From the NCBI RefSeq assembly GCF_001417735.1, contig NZ_BBUZ01000049.1:1-64000 (forward strand): a DNA stretch of 64,000 bases, read 5' to 3'. The position numbers and the translations under genes are program-made. The notes beneath the pieces were generated by a model. That model had not been told where the DNA came from. It did no database searches and saw only the letters and a program-made list of their open reading frames with translations. The stretch is from Streptomyces sp. NBRC 110028 (GTDB taxonomy: Bacteria; Actinomycetota; Actinomycetes; Streptomycetales; Streptomycetaceae). Every line of letters begins with the position of its first letter. Positions within the stretch are counted from its first letter, which is position 1. Below are positions 61,058 through 64,000 of this stretch, piece after piece.

Positions 61058-61852
61058 TCACTCCCCGGGCCAGTCCGGCGTCCGCTTCTCGTTGAAGGCC
61101 GCGACCCCCTCGGCCCGGTCCGCGGAGAAGGCGATCGTCCGCCACCCCGCGTCCTCGACCTCCAGCCCGGCCCGGAGGTCCAGGCCGTGCCCGAGCCGAA
61201 GGGCCCGCTTGGCGGCGCGCAGGCCGACGGGCGAGTTGGCGGCGATACGCCCGGCCAGCTCCAGCGCGGCCGTACGATCCTCACCCGGTGCGACGAGTTC
61301 GTCCACCATCCCCAGCGCGTGGGCCTCCTCGGCGGGCACCCGCCGGGCGGAGAAGATCAGCTCGGCGGCGCGCGCGGCCCCCACCCGGCGGGGCAGCAGC
61401 TGCGTACCGCCGCCGCCCGGGATCACGCCGACGGACACCTCGGGCAGCCCCACCACGGCCGTGCGGTCGGCGACGATCACATCGCAGGACAGGGCCAGCT
61501 CGTAGCCGCCGCCGAGGGCGAAGCCGTGCACGGCGGCGACGGCGGGCACGGGCAGCTCCAGGACGGCCGTGTAGGCGGCGCGGGAGACCGGCCGGTGGCG
61601 CATCATCTCGGCGTCGGAGAAGGAGTTCCGCTCCTTGAGGTCGGCGCCGACGCAGAAGGCCCGCTCGTGGGTGGAGGTGAGCACGACGGCCCGCACCGAA
61701 CCGTCGTCCGCGAGCGCCGCGCACGCCGCCGCGATGCTCCGGGCCATCTCGGAGGACACCGCGTTCATGGCCTTCGGCCGGTCCAGCACCAGTTCGGCCA
61801 CGAAGCCGTCCCGCCGGACCGCGACCCACTCCCCGTACCGCTGCTCATCCAT
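61058..61852 (-). CDS. Enoyl-CoA hydratase/isomerase family protein
   Basis: A 264-residue crotonase-fold enzyme from ATG 61852 behind GGGAGGG. The oxyanion-hole parts are AFCVGADLKERN and GFALGGGYELALSCD. LPEVSVGVIPGGGGTQ supplies the catalytic Glu. It hydrates enoyl-CoA thioesters in fatty or amino acid breakdown; the exact substrate is open. Confidence 0.92.
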   Translation of the reverse strand: MDEQRYGEWVAVRRDGFVAELVLDRPKAMNAVSSEMARSIAAACAALADDGSVRAVVLTSTHERAFCVGADLKERNSFSDAEMMRHRPVSRAAYTAVLELPVPAVAAVHGFALGGGYELALSCDVIVADRTAVVGLPEVSVGVIPGGGGTQLLPRRVGAARAAELIFSARRVPAEEAHALGMVDELVAPGEDRTAALELAGRIAANSPVGLRAAKRALRLGHGLDLRAGLEVEDAGWRTIAFSADRAEGVAAFNEKRTPDWPGE

Positions 61853-61898
61853 CTCGCACCCTCCCGGTTAACGACCGTGAACCGTTGTCTCGGTTACG

Positions 61899-63344
61899 TT
61901 ACCGGCGCCGCCGCCACCGCATCAGGTAGCCCAGCATCGACGGCCGGGGGCGTCGGCCGCCGCCGCCGTCGCCCTCCGCCACGGGGGCCTCCTCGCCGGA
62001 GCCCTCGGCCCAGGACGGCACCGGGGCAGGGTCGGGTCCCGCCCCCGGGGCCCCGTCCGGCAGCCCGCCCGGGACCGCGTCCGGGACCGCGTCCGCCCCA
62101 CCCGCCTCCGGGGCCGGGGCCGGGGCCGGGTCTCGGGGGGTGGGCGGGAAGCGGGCCGGGAGGGAGATCAGGCCGCGCTGGTAGATGCCCGGGCGCCAGC
62201 ACAGTTCCTCCTCCGTAGCCGCGAGTTCCACCTCCGGCAGCCGGTCCAGCAGCTTTTCGAGGGCGACGGAGGCGATGAGGCGGGCCGAGCCGCGGCCGGG
62301 GCACATGTGCGGGCCGGCACTGAAGGCCAGGTGGCCGCGGTTGCCGCGGTTGCGGTCGGAGGTCCGCAGCGCCTCCTGGTTGGCGGCGGCGAAGCTGATC
62401 ACAATCGGCTCGCCCTCCCGCAGCCGCACCCCGGCCAGGGTGACGTCGTGGCGGGGGAAGTGGACCGCGATGTTGGCCAGCGGCGGGTCCGCCCACAGCA
62501 CCTCGTCCAGGGCGTCGTCGACGAGCGTGCTGCCGCCGGAGACGCCGCCCGCGAAGCGGTCGTCGGTCATCAGCACGCGCAGGGCGTTGCCGATGAGGTT
62601 GATCACCGGATCGCTGCCGGAGGCGGTCAGCAGCATCAACTGCTCGACGAGTTCGTCGTCGGCGAGCCGTTCGGGGTGGGCGATCAGCCAGGAGGTGATG
62701 TCGGCGGCGGGCCGGGCGCGCTTGAGGGCGACGAGTTCCTGGAGCGCCGCGGTGATCGTACGGTCGGCCTCCGCCACGTCCGTACCGTCGAACAGGTGTG
62801 CGAGTCCGGTGAAGAGCCGGTCCGCGATCTCGCGCGGGCAGCCGAAGAGTTCGCCGAGGACGAGCAGCGGCAGCAGTGCGCTGTACTCGCCGATCAGGTC
62901 GGCCTCGCCCGCATCGCAGAACTGGTCGATCAGGGAGTCGGCGGTCCGCTCGACGTAGCCGCGCAGCGCGCCCGGGTCGATGCGGCTGGTGGAGTCGTCG
63001 ATGGCGGCGCGGTACCGCTGGTGCTCCTCGCCGTCCACGGCGGTGGGCTGCGGGCGGTAGCGGATGAGCTGCCCGGCGTGGCTGGTGTCGGGGACCCGGC
63101 CCTCGTTCTTCGCCCGCCAGCGCCGCGGGTCCTTGGAGAACGTCTCGGGGCGGCGCAGGATCTCCAGCGCGGTGTCGTAGCCGACGCACAGGGTCGCGGT
63201 GACGCCCGGGTCCAGCTCCACCGGCGCCAGTGGTCCGTACGTCTCGCGCAGTCGCCGGTAGACGGCGGACGGGTCCTTGGCGAACTCGGGTGTGTACAGC
63301 GGCTCGGCCGCCTCGGCACCCGTTTCAACCGGCTCGTCGATCAT
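61899..63344 (-). CDS. CYP157-like cytochrome P450 without EXXR, with C-terminal tail
   Basis: A 481-residue P450 clearly homologous to the conservon P450 at 44613. The heme loop is AFSAGPHMCPGRGSA. The K-helix reads LDEVLWADPP, lacking the Arg of EXXR, and the I-helix is LLTASGSDPVINLI without the threonine. After LISLPARFPP an 80-residue Pro/Ala/Gly-rich linker ends in SMLGYLMRWRRRR, a basic amphipathic tail. Unlike its relative, it has no conservon genes next to it. Function unknown. Confidence 0.88.
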   Translation of the reverse strand: MIDEPVETGAEAAEPLYTPEFAKDPSAVYRRLRETYGPLAPVELDPGVTATLCVGYDTALEILRRPETFSKDPRRWRAKNEGRVPDTSHAGQLIRYRPQPTAVDGEEHQRYRAAIDDSTSRIDPGALRGYVERTADSLIDQFCDAGEADLIGEYSALLPLLVLGELFGCPREIADRLFTGLAHLFDGTDVAEADRTITAALQELVALKRARPAADITSWLIAHPERLADDELVEQLMLLTASGSDPVINLIGNALRVLMTDDRFAGGVSGGSTLVDDALDEVLWADPPLANIAVHFPRHDVTLAGVRLREGEPIVISFAAANQEALRTSDRNRGNRGHLAFSAGPHMCPGRGSARLIASVALEKLLDRLPEVELAATEEELCWRPGIYQRGLISLPARFPPTPRDPAPAPAPEAGGADAVPDAVPGGLPDGAPGAGPDPAPVPSWAEGSGEEAPVAEGDGGGGRRPRPSMLGYLMRWRRRR

Positions 63345-63455
63345 GCCGCCGTACGCTAGCGGAACGGTTTTCCGCCTTGTGCCGACTTCAGCGATTGGTG
63401 ATATTCGTCAACCCCGGCAACCACGGCAACCACGGCAACCCCAACCGACCGCCCC

Positions 63456-64000
63456 TCAGCTACGGCGGCTCAGCAGCCACGGCTCCACGACCCCGAGCCC
63501 ACGCACCGGCCGCTGCCACATCGGCTGGAGCGCGAAGCGGTACGAGGGCGGCTCCTCGCCGTCCTTCTCGGCCTTGGCGGCCACCTCCGCGGCCTCCGCC
63601 TCCGACACCGGGGCCTCCCCGGTGTGGCTCAGCTCCTCCGCGAACGCGCCGTCCACCAGGACCGCGTTCTTGGGGGCTATGGAGGTCAGCCGGCTCGCCA
63701 GGTTCACCGTCGTCCCGAAGACATCGCCCATGCGGGTCGTGACCGTGCCGAAGGCGATCCCGACGCGCAGCTCGGGCATCGTCTCGTCATGGGTCAGGGT
63801 CTCGATCAGCCGCAGCCCGATCTCGGCGGCGATGCCCGCGTCGTCGGCCGCGTACAGCACCTCGTCGCCCAGGGTCTTGATCAGCCGGCCGCCGTGCGCG
63901 GCCACCAGGTCGGCGGCCGTGGTCTCGAACGCCTCGACCAGTTCGCCCAGCTCCTCCTCCTCCAGCCGCCGGGTCAGCCGGGTGAAGCTCACCAGGTCCG
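63456..64000 (-). CDS. Class III adenylate cyclase, catalytic end (runs off the window)
   Basis: About 180 residues of a class III nucleotidyl cyclase domain are present: SFTRLTRR, RLIKTLGDEVLYAA (substrate Lys and metal Asp), VGIAFGTVTTRMGDVFG, TVNLASRLTSIA (transition-state Asn and Arg). All key residues are there, so it should be active and make cAMP. The N-terminal part lies beyond base 64000. A neighbouring GGDEF gene and hutH fit the location of the main Streptomyces adenylate cyclase, cya, as I recall it. Confidence 0.9.
   Translation of the reverse strand, partial: DLVSFTRLTRRLEEEELGELVEAFETTAADLVAAHGGRLIKTLGDEVLYAADDAGIAAEIGLRLIETLTHDETMPELRVGIAFGTVTTRMGDVFGTTVNLASRLTSIAPKNAVLVDGAFAEELSHTGEAPVSEAEAAEVAAKAEKDGEEPPSYRFALQPMWQRPVRGLGVVEPWLLSRRS

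Noticed and set aside
63412..63441. Three copies of a 9-base unit (CCACGGCAA)
   Set aside because: Too short and too few to be a CRISPR or minisatellite of note; it lies in a small intergenic gap.
1..64000. CRISPR arrays, prophage genes and rRNA genes
   Set aside because: No regularly spaced repeats, phage structural genes or rRNA sequences were found on either strand. Only one tRNA gene (bldA) was recognised.

Overview
The window is chromosomal DNA from a Streptomyces or a very close relative. GC content is very high, codons end almost always in G or C, and starts are a mix of ATG, GTG and rare TTG. It carries the tRNA-Leu(UAA) gene that Streptomyces uses as the developmental regulator bldA, a conservon (GPCR-like operon), WhiJ-type XRE-DUF5753/DUF397 regulators, two secreted resuscitation-promoting-factor-like LysM proteins and an LAxTG surface protein. 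All gene calls come from reading the sequence; no database search was possible.

Layout. 1-250: the 3' end of a TnpB gene and the right end of an IS200/IS605-type element, abutting the stop codon of the first resident gene. 250-6.4 kb: an RpiR-type regulator and a HAL/PAL-superfamily lyase that lacks the Ala-Ser-Gly triad of its family, divergent from a complete OpuC/ProU-like quaternary-amine ABC transporter. I propose this locus takes up and cleaves a betaine, ergothioneine being the best candidate. 6.4-16.7 kb: an accessory, scarred region. It has two WhiJ-like regulatory modules, a small gene with an in-frame stop, a CYTH-domain gene split around an IS5-like transposase, a radical SAM enzyme with two TTA codons, a 5'-truncated TPR regulator and three copies of the same gene-junction sequence. 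16.7-27 kb: mainly core metabolism (MatB-like acyl-CoA ligase, cystathionine beta-synthase, SGNH hydrolase, thiolase, Bax-inhibitor-1-like protein) and several small unknowns, ending at bldA. 27.5-34 kb: a LolD/FtsX-type export pair, cyclopropane fatty acid synthase and NDH-2. 34.3-40.2 kb: Ppx/GppA, DUF501, FtsB/DivIC and enolase, then two RPF-LysM proteins, one behind a ydaO-type cyclic-di-AMP riboswitch. 40.3-49 kb: a P450, a full conservon (ATPase, roadblock, DUF742, GTPase, CYP157-like P450), a coupled small ORF and a prenyltransferase-tryptophanase fusion protein. 49-64 kb: MazG, secreted lipoproteins, DUF2079 protein, VOC protein, L,D-transpeptidase, an LAxTG protein, HutH, DUF2231 protein, a secreted double rubrerythrin-like protein, a GAF-GGDEF diguanylate cyclase, an enoyl-CoA hydratase, a second CYP157-like P450 and the catalytic end of an adenylate cyclase that runs off the window.

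How the parts may work together. bldA reads UUA codons, and in-frame TTA codons occur in three genes here (the 108-residue protein at 7.8 kb, the radical SAM enzyme at 13.1 kb, the conservon DUF742 protein at 43.7 kb), so these are predicted to be developmentally gated. Signalling by three cyclic nucleotides is represented: c-di-AMP (riboswitch), c-di-GMP (GGDEF) and cAMP (cyclase). The items I would look at first are the MIO-less lyase with its transporter, the prenyltransferase-tryptophanase fusion with its upstream small ORF, and the pair of P450s lacking EXXR that both end in an aromatic/basic tail.
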